DNA of 21,497 nt, taken from a virus. The DNA lies in the IMG/VR virus record IMGVR_UViG_3300047469_000164, positions 1-21,497 of that record; one strand, 5' to 3'. The notes beneath the pieces are model-generated. The model made no database searches and had not been told where the DNA came from. It saw only the letters and a program-made list of their open reading frames with translations. Made by a program: the position numbers and the translations under genes. Positions within the stretch are counted from its first letter, which is position 1, and each line of letters opens with the position of its first letter. Shown here one piece after another: positions 7,440 through 13,957 of the stretch.

Positions 7440-7463
7440 CGGAGCATCCATTCTGAGGTCACC
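7426..7463 (+). promoter_or_regulatory. long inverted repeat covering the tail-fibre ribosome binding site
   Basis: GGTGACCTGAGAAT (7426-7439) pairs with ATTCTGAGGTCACC (7450-7463) at 13 of 14 positions, with a single G-G mismatch and a ten-base loop. The 3' arm contains GAGGT, the Shine-Dalgarno sequence of the GTG start at 7465. As RNA it would hide the ribosome binding site. As DNA the AGGTGACCT arm is itself near-palindromic, so it could instead be an operator. No U-run follows, so it is not a terminator. Confidence 0.6.
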
Positions 7464-7464
7464 A

Positions 7465-8910
7465 GTGACAGTTACCCTCAACCCCAAAATCACCAACGCC
7501 GGTCTGGCTCTCATGCCGACCGGGGATGCGACCGGCTTTTCGGTGCAGTTGACGCATATCGCTATCGGCCTTGGACTCTACTCGCTCGGCGGTACGGGCG
7601 ACGCCGACGACACGGCTGCGCGCTCGATGGTCGCGCTCAAGAATGAAATTGCGCGCTATGCGATTTCGAGCGGCACGAACCCCAATGCGACGTCGATCCA
7701 GATCGGCACGACCATCACCGACACGGACCCGAACGGCAAGAGCCCCAACGGAAAATCCATCGGCGAAATCGGCTTCTATGCCGGTAACACGCTTTGGGCC
7801 GTGTGGAGTCGCGCCGACTCGGCGCTGTTCGTGAAGTCGGCGGGCTTCGATATCCCGTTCGCGTACACGCTCGACACGTCGGCATTCCCTCAGAACTCTG
7901 TGACCGTCACGGTCGCAACCGACCCTCAGGGCATGGCCGCGCTGATCCTCCAGCACAAGGCAGAGCCCGACCCGCACCCGCAGTATGCGACGGATGCCGA
8001 CGTTGCCGCGCTGACGGCCGTTGTCGTCACGAAACAGCCGCTGCTCGGCTTTACGCCGGTCCAGCAAGGCGGCGTGACTGGGCAAGGTGCGAACAAGATC
8101 GCAATCGGCCTTGCCAGCGACGGCAGCGGCGCTCTGAAGGTGAGCATCGACAACGTCGACAAGGGCGGCATTGCCCTGCTCGCAAGCCCCGTATTCAGCG
8201 GCGTGCCGCAAGCCCCGACGGCGGCGGCCGGGACGTCCACCAAGCAGCTTGCGACGACTGAGTTTGTCACGGCCGCGATCAGCACGGCACTGGTCGGCCA
8301 GATCGCGTGGGAGCCGCGCACGTCGGCGCGCGCGGGCTATCTGAAGCTCAATGGTGCCCTGCTCAATCGCGCAGACTATCCCGCGCTTTGGGCGTATGCG
8401 CAGTCGAGCGGCGCGCTCGTGACGGAAGCGCAATGGTCGGCCAACAGTTTTGGCTGTTTTTCGTCGGGCGACAACGCAACCACGTTCCGCATTCCTGAGG
8501 TGCGCGGCGAGTCGATCCGGTGTTGGGATGACAGCCGGGGGGTCGACACCTCGCGCGGCATCGGTACGTGGCAGGACGGCCAGAACCTCTCGCATATTCA
8601 TGCCGCGTCGGCCGCCGCCGTCGGCGATCATGCGCATAGCGCATGGACGGACGGTCAAGGCGCGCACGGCCACAACTTTTCGCAACAGGTTCCGCAGAGT
8701 GTCGGCGACACCGACCGGGGTTCCGTGAGCAGCGGCTTCTCCATCGACACCCCTGTTTGGCCGTGGACGGACACTCAAGGCACGCACGGCCACAACGTCG
8801 GCGTGGGCGCTGCAGGCGGGCACTCTCACACCATCACCATCGGGGCGGCAGGCGGCACTGAAGTGCGCGTGCGCTCGGTCGCAATGCTCGCGATGATTCG
8901 CGCTTACTAA
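7465..8910 (+). CDS. tail fibre protein with tail-collar domain, 481 aa
   Basis: GTG start with GAGGT a few bases upstream. Residues 1-170 match the N-terminal tail-attachment region of collar-type fibres (ITNAGLALMPTGDATG, IGEIGFYAGNTLWAVWSR, and the ATDPQGMAALILQHKAEPDP hinge). Residues 175-270 are a shaft with AGTSTKQLATTEFVTAAIS. From residue 278 (GQIAWEPRTSARAGYLKLNG ... LNRADYPALWAYAQ ... FRIPEVRGE) lies a phage tail-collar domain. The C-terminus is rich in H-x-H pairs (HIHAA, GDHAHS, AHGHN, THGHN, GHSHTI), like the metal-binding tips of trimeric fibres such as T4 gp37. It acts in receptor binding. The assembly chaperone follows directly. Confidence 0.85.
   Translation: MTVTLNPKITNAGLALMPTGDATGFSVQLTHIAIGLGLYSLGGTGDADDTAARSMVALKNEIARYAISSGTNPNATSIQIGTTITDTDPNGKSPNGKSIGEIGFYAGNTLWAVWSRADSALFVKSAGFDIPFAYTLDTSAFPQNSVTVTVATDPQGMAALILQHKAEPDPHPQYATDADVAALTAVVVTKQPLLGFTPVQQGGVTGQGANKIAIGLASDGSGALKVSIDNVDKGGIALLASPVFSGVPQAPTAAAGTSTKQLATTEFVTAAISTALVGQIAWEPRTSARAGYLKLNGALLNRADYPALWAYAQSSGALVTEAQWSANSFGCFSSGDNATTFRIPEVRGESIRCWDDSRGVDTSRGIGTWQDGQNLSHIHAASAAAVGDHAHSAWTDGQGAHGHNFSQQVPQSVGDTDRGSVSSGFSIDTPVWPWTDTQGTHGHNVGVGAAGGHSHTITIGAAGGTEVRVRSVAMLAMIRAY
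8641..8796 (+). repeat. internal duplication in the fibre tip (two 36-base copies)
   Basis: Bases 8641-8676 and 8761-8796 are 31/36 identical and exactly 120 bases apart, encoding WTDGQGAHGHN and WTDTQGTHGHN. The duplication keeps frame and extends the His-x-His tip of the fibre. Confidence 0.7.
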
Positions 8911-8924
8911 ACGAGGTTATCCCC

Positions 8925-9584
8925 ATGCTTATCCATCAATACAACAATGCGACGGGCGAATACATCAGCAGCCGCCTGGCCGACCCGGACCCGCTCAATC
9001 AGGACCGCTGGCTTTTGCCCGCATTCACGACGGACGTTGCACTGCCCGACCGGCAGCGCAACGAATGGCCGTTCTTCATCGGCGGCGCATGGGTCATCAA
9101 GCCGGACTTTCGCGGCCAGATGCTGTATCGCACCGACACCGGCGAGGCCGCTGAAATCCTCATGCCGGGCATTAGCATCGAAGACGCCGGGCTCACAGCG
9201 ACGCCGCGCCCGTCCGATCAGTACATTTGGGAAAACGGCGCATGGGTGATCGACCCGGCCGCCGTCGCTGCCAAGGCGAAGGCCGATGCGATGGCGGAAT
9301 TTGACACGCTCATGAGCGAGGCGCGCACGGCGAACGCGGGCAAAAACGATGCTTACGCCGCCGACCTGCTTACGCCGCTCGAAGTCGGCATGTTCAAGGC
9401 GTGGGCCGCCTATCAGTTGGCGCTCGCCAACGTCGTGAACGCGGCCGACTTCCCCGCCAACCTGCAATGGCCCGCCAAGCCGGATGCAGATGCCGTCGAG
9501 GCGCAGGTGTTGGCTGAACTGGCGGCGAAGGCAGCGCAGCAGACACAGGCCGCTGGCGCAACTGATACCGCACAAGCCTCGTAA
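8925..9584 (+). CDS. tail fibre assembly chaperone, 219 aa
   Basis: The protein starts MLIHQYNNATGEYISSRLAD and has NEWPFFIGGAWVIKPDFRGQ, MLYRTDTGEAAEI and YIWENGAWVID. These are the repeated GxWxxxP/D-type strands typical of the Caudo_TAP/gp38-like tail-fibre assembly family. A helical region follows (AEFDTLMSEARTANAG, VGMFKAWAAYQLALANV), then WPAKPDADAVEAQ and an Ala/Gln-rich tail. Members help trimerise the fibre encoded just upstream, which is the arrangement here. The stop-to-start junction upstream uses ACGAGG as ribosome binding site, the same TAAACGAGG wording found before the gene at 5222. Confidence 0.8.
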   Translation: MLIHQYNNATGEYISSRLADPDPLNQDRWLLPAFTTDVALPDRQRNEWPFFIGGAWVIKPDFRGQMLYRTDTGEAAEILMPGISIEDAGLTATPRPSDQYIWENGAWVIDPAAVAAKAKADAMAEFDTLMSEARTANAGKNDAYAADLLTPLEVGMFKAWAAYQLALANVVNAADFPANLQWPAKPDADAVEAQVLAELAAKAAQQTQAAGATDTAQAS

Positions 9585-9904
9585 TGGCAATCACGCCCGT
9601 ATCGACGGCCGCATTCGTGCGGGCGGTTCGCCGGTTCGCCGTGCAAACGCCGGACTGGTCGACCGCGATCCGCTACCAGACGCTGCCCGATGAGCGTTTC
9701 GATATCACGCTGGCGGCGCGCCGCGTCTACGGTGACCGTGCGCAATACATGGTGATCTTCGCGGCGGCCGGGCTCGATACGCTCGAACAGGAACTGCCCG
9801 AACAGGCGCTTGTGCTGCCGAACTACTCGCAGTTGCAGATCATCAAGCGCCAGACGGGCTATCTGACTGACAATGAAGAACGAGCATATTCAGCACTTGA
9901 TTAA
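9584..9904 (+). CDS. small LysM/gpX-like tail protein, 106 aa
   Basis: The ATG overlaps the upstream TAA by one base (TAATG). The core TLPDERFDITLAARRVYGDR, YMVIFAAAGLDTLEQELPE and ALVLPNYSQLQIIK follows the pattern of small tail proteins of the gpX/LysM type. That pattern is a turn with Asp, an aromatic 'YG' step, an I-x-x-A-N/A-G helix and a final VxLP strand. Such proteins bind the tail hub or peptidoglycan. The match is by eye and moderate. Its last 32 bases overlap the following gene in another frame. Confidence 0.5.
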   Translation: MAITPVSTAAFVRAVRRFAVQTPDWSTAIRYQTLPDERFDITLAARRVYGDRAQYMVIFAAAGLDTLEQELPEQALVLPNYSQLQIIKRQTGYLTDNEERAYSALD

Positions 9905-10913
9905 CCGGGCAACCGCGCGCCTGCCGTCGGCGCGCGGTGAAGCCCAACGCAACGCGCAGGCTGACCTCGAACAGCGGCAAGCCGCGTCGACCATTCTCAA
10001 CCCGAATGAGGTGTCGGGCGAGTATGACGGCGGGCGGCTGCTGCAAACGTCGCTGCGCGGCGCGCTGCGCCCGATCACGCAGAAAGACCTGCGCGCGTTC
10101 CAGTCGAATGTCACGAACCTCAAAAAGAAGTTCGTCGGCGGCATCACCGCGCAAGGCGTGATCGACCTCGCGCTGGACGCGGACAAGCAGCGCGCGAACA
10201 AGGAAATCCGCGTCGCGGTGCCCGTCTCGATACGCGGCCCGTTGTTTCACTTCATCACGAACGCCGGGCCTGATTCGGACGTCACGCGCCACCATGTGCA
10301 CGTCGAGTTTATGGACTTCGATGCAGCCGTGGGCGCGTCGCCGAACGATCAGAAAAAGATCGGCAAGACGGTTGCGAATGGACGGCTGAAGTTCGATTGC
10401 GATTGCGGCCGTCACCGCTACTGGTTCCGCTACATCGCGACCATCGGCAAGTACAACTATGGGCGCGCGGAAACGGGTTACCCGAAAATCCGCAACCCGA
10501 AACTGCATGGCGTCGCGTGCAAGCACGTATTGCGCACGATGCACGTCATTCTGAAAGACGCGAACACGCAGCTAAAAATCGCGCAGCAGGTCATCAAGGC
10601 CCGCGCCGCGCTCGATGGCACAAAGCTCAAGACTGAGCGCACCAAGGCCGCTGACGCGCGCACACACGCGGCAGAACAGCACGCCAAGCGCAAGTCGAGC
10701 ACCAACCTCAAGACGACGGCACAAAAGCAGGCCGCGAACGCCGCGCGCCGCGCGCGCGAGTCGATGAAGAAAGCCGCCGTCGAAAAGGCCAAGGTGGACG
10801 CGAAAAAGCCGTCGGCCGCCGCAAAGAAGATCGAGCGTAGCGCGCGCAACCTGCTCGCGCTCGGCGCGATCACGCAGGAACAGTTCAACGAAATCATGAA
10901 GAACGCGAAATGA
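9873..10913 (+). CDS. SWIM-type zinc-binding phage protein, 346 aa
   Basis: Residues 170-220 read FDCDCGRHRYWFRYIATIG through HGVACKHVLRTMHVI. Cys176-x-Cys178 and Cys216-x-His218 form the CxC...CxH signature of a SWIM zinc finger, a fold used for DNA or protein contact. The N-terminal part contains GGRLLQTSLRGALRPITQKD and HHVHVEFMDFDAAVG. The C-terminal 110 residues are highly basic and helical (many Lys/Ala/Arg) with a final EQFNEIMKNAK helix. The start ATG 9873 has no clear Shine-Dalgarno sequence and lies 32 bases inside the previous gene, so it may be translationally coupled. Its role in the tail region is unknown; a nucleic-acid-contacting virion protein would fit the basic tail. Confidence 0.7.
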   Translation: MKNEHIQHLINRATARLPSARGEAQRNAQADLEQRQAASTILNPNEVSGEYDGGRLLQTSLRGALRPITQKDLRAFQSNVTNLKKKFVGGITAQGVIDLALDADKQRANKEIRVAVPVSIRGPLFHFITNAGPDSDVTRHHVHVEFMDFDAAVGASPNDQKKIGKTVANGRLKFDCDCGRHRYWFRYIATIGKYNYGRAETGYPKIRNPKLHGVACKHVLRTMHVILKDANTQLKIAQQVIKARAALDGTKLKTERTKAADARTHAAEQHAKRKSSTNLKTTAQKQAANAARRARESMKKAAVEKAKVDAKKPSAAAKKIERSARNLLALGAITQEQFNEIMKNAK

Positions 10914-11413
10914 TTAATTCGATCCCGGTTGCGATCAATCACGCGGCGCGCACGGTCACGCTCAAGCATCCCAATTCGCTCGACTGTGCGCTCTATCGCA
11001 AGGTCATTTCGCGCGTCGCCGATGACGGCACGACTGAGGGCGGTCTGCCGACCATTGGCGGGCTCGGCGTGCTCACGCCTGAGGACGAACCGGAGTTCGA
11101 GTATCAGCCGCTTGGCGAGGGCAAGCTGCTGATTACAAGCCGCTTTGAGGGGACGCTCGACCTCACCGACCGGGGCGACGCGCTCGCGCCCGATACCCAG
11201 TTGCTCGAAGCGCTCGTTGAGCCCGTCGACGTACCGGGTTTTCAGGTGAAAAAGTACGACCTCATCGCCGCGATGCCAGGCGGGGGTGTGGTCATCGCGT
11301 ATGAAGTGGTGGGAATGATAAGCGCGGTCGGCATCGCGCCCTACGCGAAAAAGTGGATTCTCGCGCCGCGCGATGAACTGTCGGACACTACGCCTTGGGA
11401 TAGCGGTCAGTAA
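10910..11413 (+). CDS. uncharacterised tail-module protein, 167 aa
   Basis: ATGA overlap with the upstream SWIM gene. It begins MINSIPVAINHAARTVTLKH and contains LYRKVISRVADDG, GGLGVLTPEDEPEFEYQPLG and KKYDLIAAMPGGGVVIAYEV. The pattern is beta-rich with an acidic centre. No family was recognised. It is the last gene of the rightward tail block, and its 3' end overlaps the end of the leftward gene at 11388 by 26 bases. A structural role is inferred from position. Confidence 0.65.
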   Translation: MINSIPVAINHAARTVTLKHPNSLDCALYRKVISRVADDGTTEGGLPTIGGLGVLTPEDEPEFEYQPLGEGKLLITSRFEGTLDLTDRGDALAPDTQLLEALVEPVDVPGFQVKKYDLIAAMPGGGVVIAYEVVGMISAVGIAPYAKKWILAPRDELSDTTPWDSGQ

Positions 11414-11720
11414 TGCTGAGTCCGTAGAACGGATTGCGCAGCAGATAGGCGCGGTCGGCGAACGGGCTCGCGCGCACCCGATCCCGATAGCGTTCGGGCA
11501 CACCGCTGATATCGGTTCCGGGCGGCACAATGATCGTGTCGCCCGCATCGAGGTCGAAGCCATGCACCTTGACCGCGTCATTAAACGCTTTGGCCTCGTT
11601 GTCGAGCAATTCCTCAACCTGCTTCATCGTTTCCTGAAAAATCTCCAGCGTGATCGCAGGGGTTTTGAATGCGGCCGTCGTTGCGGCCGTCGAAATCACA
11701 CCCGCATCGAACTTAAACAC
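11388..11720 (-). CDS. uncharacterised small protein, 110 aa, GTG start
   Basis: The frame is open to an ATG at 11768, but GTG 11720 has a strong GGAGG four bases upstream, which decides the start. The protein then begins MFKFDAGVISTAATTAAFKT and continues with TLEIFQETMKQVEELLDNEA and DAGDTIIVPPGTDISGVPER. A Cys-free, Tyr/Arg-rich C-terminus contains DRAYLLRNPFYGLS. It overlaps the stop of the upstream gene by eight bases and runs convergently into the tail block. No family was recognised. By position it is the last gene of a leftward early-type operon. Confidence 0.65.
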   Translation of the reverse strand: MFKFDAGVISTAATTAAFKTPAITLEIFQETMKQVEELLDNEAKAFNDAVKVHGFDLDAGDTIIVPPGTDISGVPERYRDRVRASPFADRAYLLRNPFYGLSITDRYPKA

Positions 11721-11937
11721 GCTTCCTCCGCGCATACGCGATGAGTGCTTCATTGACCGCCTGCGCAATCGCGCCGCGCGATCCCTCAGGACCGGTGATA
11801 TTGTCGAGCGCTTGCGCCGCCTCAGGAATGAGCCATGTATGCAGCAGGCGTTCGCCGCGCGCGATCTTATCCGCGTTGGACTTGGCGCGCCGCTCTTTCG
11901 GGCTCATCGGTGCATCGTTAATCAGTTTTCGGATCAT
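11713..11937 (-). CDS. putative ribbon-helix-helix DNA-binding protein, 74 aa
   Basis: ATGA overlap with the upstream gene. After a basic N-terminus (MSPKERRAKSNADKIARGER) comes LLHTWLIPEAAQALDNIT, then GSRGAIAQAVNEALIAYARR. This is the strand-helix-helix wording of small Arc/MetJ-type ribbon-helix-helix proteins, in which the WLIP strand would contact DNA and GSRGAIAQAV would begin helix B. It could regulate phage promoters as a dimer. The family assignment is by eye. The N-terminus resembles other small phage RHH proteins that I remember. Confidence 0.65.
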   Translation of the reverse strand: MIRKLINDAPMSPKERRAKSNADKIARGERLLHTWLIPEAAQALDNITGPEGSRGAIAQAVNEALIAYARRKRV

Positions 11938-12299
11938 TCCGCTGCCTGTAAATCACTCTCGTTGAAATCGACCGCCTGATACACGACGTTCGCCACTACT
12001 TTGCCATGCTGATCGTAATAGCCGACATAGGCCAGATACCCGTCTTTCGTGCGCACGAGGTCACCGCGCTCGAACTCGCGCGGCGGCGGCTCGACGCCCT
12101 CCAGTTCTTTCGCGGGCTCGCCGCCCGGCTTGAACTGCTTGCCAAAGATCGCGTGACCGGTCGCGAAGCGCTTGCCCTTTACGTTGTTGAGCAGCATTTC
12201 GAGCCGTTCGAGCAACGTCTCCCGATCAGCCTCGCCCGCCTCTACGGCATCCATCGCGAGATTAAGCTCGCGCTCGATGCTTTGAAAATGCTTGTCCAT
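11934..12299 (-). CDS. uncharacterised early-type protein, 121 aa
   Basis: Two in-frame ATGs exist, at 12305 and 12299. GGAG lies seven bases before ATG 12299 but only one base before 12305, so 12299 is chosen. The N-terminal half is a long helix (MDKHFQSIERELNLAMDAVE, ADRETLLERLEMLLNNVKG). The C-terminal half (PPPREFERGDLVRTKDGYLA, YVGYYDQHGKVVANVVYQAV) looks like a small beta-barrel of the KOW/SH3 kind. No family was recognised. It lies directly downstream of a terminator, so it either has its own unseen promoter or depends on read-through. Confidence 0.65.
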   Translation of the reverse strand: MDKHFQSIERELNLAMDAVEAGEADRETLLERLEMLLNNVKGKRFATGHAIFGKQFKPGGEPAKELEGVEPPPREFERGDLVRTKDGYLAYVGYYDQHGKVVANVVYQAVDFNESDLQAAE

Positions 12300-12315
12300 T
12301 AGCATGCTCCATGCG

Positions 12316-12338
12316 AAAAATCCCGCGCGAGGGCGGGA
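12316..12338 (-). terminator. Rho-independent terminator on the leftward strand
   Basis: Read on the minus strand: TCCCGC, loop CCTCGC, GCGGGA, then TTTTT. The stem is six GC-rich pairs. It lies between the stop at 12347 and the start at 12299, inside the leftward block, so it probably attenuates rather than ends all transcription there. Confidence 0.75.
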
Positions 12339-12346
12339 CCGTGATC

Positions 12347-12670
12347 TTAGTAACGCGGGTGACGCGTAAGCGCCTCGCGTCTGTGTGTCCAGAGCGCGTG
12401 AAGCGCTTCGTTGCGGCTCTCGAATTTGCCCAATGTGCGGCAGTCGCTATCGGTTTCTGGATCGTGGTGCGTGTGAATATCCGCGCGCCACTTGCCATCC
12501 ACTTTCAGGTCATAGCCGCCCACGCATTCCGCGCCTTCCGGCGACGTCATCGACACCGCGCAACGGCGCATCAGAAAGCCGTTACCCGCCGTCGGCGGAT
12601 AGTTGACGTTGTGCTGCACGAAATACTCGCCGTCATCGAGAAGCACCAAACCGTTTTCTGTGTCGCTCAC
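12347..12670 (-). CDS. uncharacterised early-type protein, 107 aa
   Basis: ATG 12670 overlaps the upstream stop (ATGA). The sequence begins MSDTENGLVLLDDGEYFVQH and contains PTAGNGFLMRRCAVSMTSPE, GYDLKVDGKWRADIHTHHDP and ESRNEALHALWTHRREAL. Strands dominate, with a final helix. The HTHHDPETDSDC stretch is rich in possible metal ligands, but no known motif fits. No family was recognised. A terminator follows its stop at once. Confidence 0.65.
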   Translation of the reverse strand: MSDTENGLVLLDDGEYFVQHNVNYPPTAGNGFLMRRCAVSMTSPEGAECVGGYDLKVDGKWRADIHTHHDPETDSDCRTLGKFESRNEALHALWTHRREALTRHPRY

Positions 12671-12870
12671 TTGTCGCCTCCCGTCAACAGCATGTCAATG
12701 CGCGGGACGATGCCCGGCCAGTTCGCATTCGGCGCGAGCACGGTGCGGAACCGGGGTTCCACGCGCGCCGGGCGCACGCATACGGTTGTTGTGCTCTTTG
12801 CCGCCTGCGCGGCGGCGAGCATCGTTGTGTGGCGCTTCACGATGGATAGCGCGTTAGCCTTGCGGGGCAT
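12667..12870 (-). CDS. small uncharacterised protein, 67 aa
   Basis: The ATG is preceded by a purine-rich GAGGGAGAGGGA that gives a very strong ribosome binding site. It begins MPRKANALSIVKRHTTMLAA, is basic at the N-terminus and Ala/Thr-rich, and later carries NANWPGIVPRIDMLLTGGDK. Twelve bases separate it from the DUF6011-like gene upstream, so the two are probably co-transcribed. No domain was recognised. Confidence 0.6.
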   Translation of the reverse strand: MPRKANALSIVKRHTTMLAAAQAAKSTTTVCVRPARVEPRFRTVLAPNANWPGIVPRIDMLLTGGDK

Positions 12871-12882
12871 TCCCTCTCCCTC

Positions 12883-13443
12883 TCAAAATCCGAAGCGCTT
12901 GCGGCAGATCGGGCCGATGGAAAGCGCGATGCTTTCCTCGTTCGTCAGTTCGAGCCCGCAGCACGCGCAGCGGCCGGTTTCCTTGCCGAACGCTTCAGCG
13001 GCCTGTTTCGGGTCGGCGCAGACGTCGAGCACCTTGGCGCGCTCTGCCGTCGTACATGCGTCGCTCGCAACGAATTTGCCGTCGGCAACCTTGCCAAGGT
13101 AACGGCCGCCGCGCTTCTGGTTGCCTGCCGTGACCCAAATCGCGCCCTTGTTGCGACCGCTCATCGCGAGCGCGAACGTGAAATCAGCCAGGAACATGCG
13201 CGGGTACTTCAGGCCGCTTTCAGCCGCGTTGTTAAACGCCGTCACGATGCGATCAACGCCAGCGGCATCGACCGCCACGGCTGACGCATTGCGCGCGAGA
13301 ATGCGCGCGACCGCCTGAATCATCGGGTCAGTCAAGTCACCCGTCTCGCGCAGTCGCTTGTCGAGAGAGCGCGCGAAATCGTCGATTGCCGCATGGTGGA
13401 TGATCCACTTGACTTCCGGTGCGTTCGATTTCAGTTGAAACAT
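12883..13443 (-). CDS. DUF6011-like zinc-binding phage protein, 186 aa
   Basis: GGAG lies six bases before the ATG, and a promoter (13470-13498) gives a leader of about 20 bases. The N-terminal 90 residues are helical (ARSLDKRLRETGDLTDPMIQ, DRIVTAFNNAAESGLKYPRM). The C-terminal part contains GGRYLGKVADGKFVAS, then DPKQAAEAFGKETGRCACCG and LTNEESIALSIGPICRKRFG. The 'TGxCxxCGxxLT...SxxxGxGPxCxxxF' signature is that of the DUF6011-type phage domain, with Cys159, Cys162 and Cys180 as likely zinc ligands. It is common in phage early regions, with an unknown exact function (nucleic-acid binding is plausible). Confidence 0.75.
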   Translation of the reverse strand: MFQLKSNAPEVKWIIHHAAIDDFARSLDKRLRETGDLTDPMIQAVARILARNASAVAVDAAGVDRIVTAFNNAAESGLKYPRMFLADFTFALAMSGRNKGAIWVTAGNQKRGGRYLGKVADGKFVASDACTTAERAKVLDVCADPKQAAEAFGKETGRCACCGLELTNEESIALSIGPICRKRFGF

Positions 13444-13469
13444 GCCGCGCTCCTGTCGGGTGAGACTTG

Positions 13470-13498
13470 ATTGTATGTTGTCACGTTATCCAGTGCAA
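13470..13498 (-). promoter_or_regulatory. leftward promoter A, upstream of the DUF6011-like gene
   Basis: Minus strand TTGCAC (13498-13493), 17 bases, TACAAT (13475-13470). The -10 fits consensus at 5/6. The bases from -10 back into the spacer (AACGTGACAACATACAAT) are identical to promoter B at 13872 over 18 bases. A transcript would begin near 13463. Confidence 0.7.
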
Positions 13499-13502
13499 GC
13501 GC

Positions 13503-13841
13503 TTATGCCGCGAATCCTGCAACCGGCTCAAGCTGGCGCATGAGGCCGCGCCAAGCACTGTTTTCGCCGAAAAACGGCTTGCGTTCTTCGTCCGTCGTGC
13601 ACGCCGCGAGCGACACCTCAAGCACTGCAAGGCGCGCCGTTGCATGGCCGCGCAGGCGTTCGACGTCGGCATCGCCCAGTTCGACGCTGATCGAGCCGTC
13701 TTTCGCGATACCGCCCGCCGCCCACTTGCCGCGAATGACCACCTGAATCAGTTCCGCGCCATCGAACGGCACCGTACCGGCCGCCTCGCCTTCCGTCGGC
13801 AGGATGAGCGATTGCAGTTTCTTCGTGAGTTTCAGTTTCAT
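13503..13841 (-). CDS. uncharacterised early-type protein, 112 aa
   Basis: The sequence begins MKLKLTKKLQSLILPTEGEA and includes GTVPFDGAELIQVVIRGKWA, KDGSISVELGDADVERLRGH and CTTDEERKPFFGENSAWRGL. A beta-rich N-terminus is followed by helices. No family was recognised. GGGGTG lies close before the ATG, and promoter B (13872-13900) gives a leader of about 24 bases. It is the first gene of the leftward block. Its stop is five bases from the -35 of promoter A, so each of the first two genes has its own promoter copy. Confidence 0.65.
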   Translation of the reverse strand: MKLKLTKKLQSLILPTEGEAAGTVPFDGAELIQVVIRGKWAAGGIAKDGSISVELGDADVERLRGHATARLAVLEVSLAACTTDEERKPFFGENSAWRGLMRQLEPVAGFAA

Positions 13842-13871
13842 GGGTCACCCCGTTGTGTGATTGAGCCTCAA

Positions 13872-13900
13872 TTGTATGTTGTCACGTTTGAACATGCAAC
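13872..13900 (-). promoter_or_regulatory. leftward promoter B, head of the leftward block
   Basis: Minus strand TTGCAT (13900-13895), 17 bases, TACAAT (13877-13872). It shares an exact 18-base core with promoter A plus TTGCA at the same distance. Its -35 lies ten bases from the divergent TAGGAAAA box at 13910, so leftward and rightward initiation may interfere here. Confidence 0.7.
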
Positions 13901-13909
13901 GGATTCCGT

Positions 13910-13950
13910 AGGAAAAGTGCCGCCGCTCGCGCGCGCGCGCGACCCGAGAA
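13910..13950 (+). promoter_or_regulatory. TAGGAAAA-type putative promoter, copy 3 (polyvalent operon)
   Basis: TAGGAAAA (13910-13917) is followed after 27 bases, including a CG-alternating run, by GAGAAT (13945-13950). The ATG of the first polyvalent gene is at 13958. If GAGAAT is the -10 the mRNA would start at about the ATG and be leaderless. No strong Shine-Dalgarno sequence precedes this ATG. Confidence 0.55.
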
Positions 13951-13957
13951 TGGCTCA

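Noticed and set aside
7426-7463. Inverted repeat before the fibre gene as a site-specific inversion (Gin/Cin-type) site
   Set aside because: There is no invertase gene, no second inverted copy near the fibre 3' end and no reversed alternative fibre end in the window. Ribosome-binding-site control or an operator is simpler.
7459-8829. Minus-strand open frame of 456 codons opposite the tail fibre gene
   Set aside because: Antisense shadow with Arg-rich composition and no ribosome binding site; the fibre frame is well supported.
12311-13102. Plus-strand open frame of 263 codons across the leftward early genes
   Set aside because: It crosses the terminator and three minus-strand genes that have good ribosome binding sites, ATGA overlaps and a DUF6011-type motif.
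13918-13944. CG-alternating run, considered as a repeat element or Z-DNA signal
   Set aside because: It is short, and such runs are expected in this GC-rich sequence. It is only noted as spacer within the promoter-like element.
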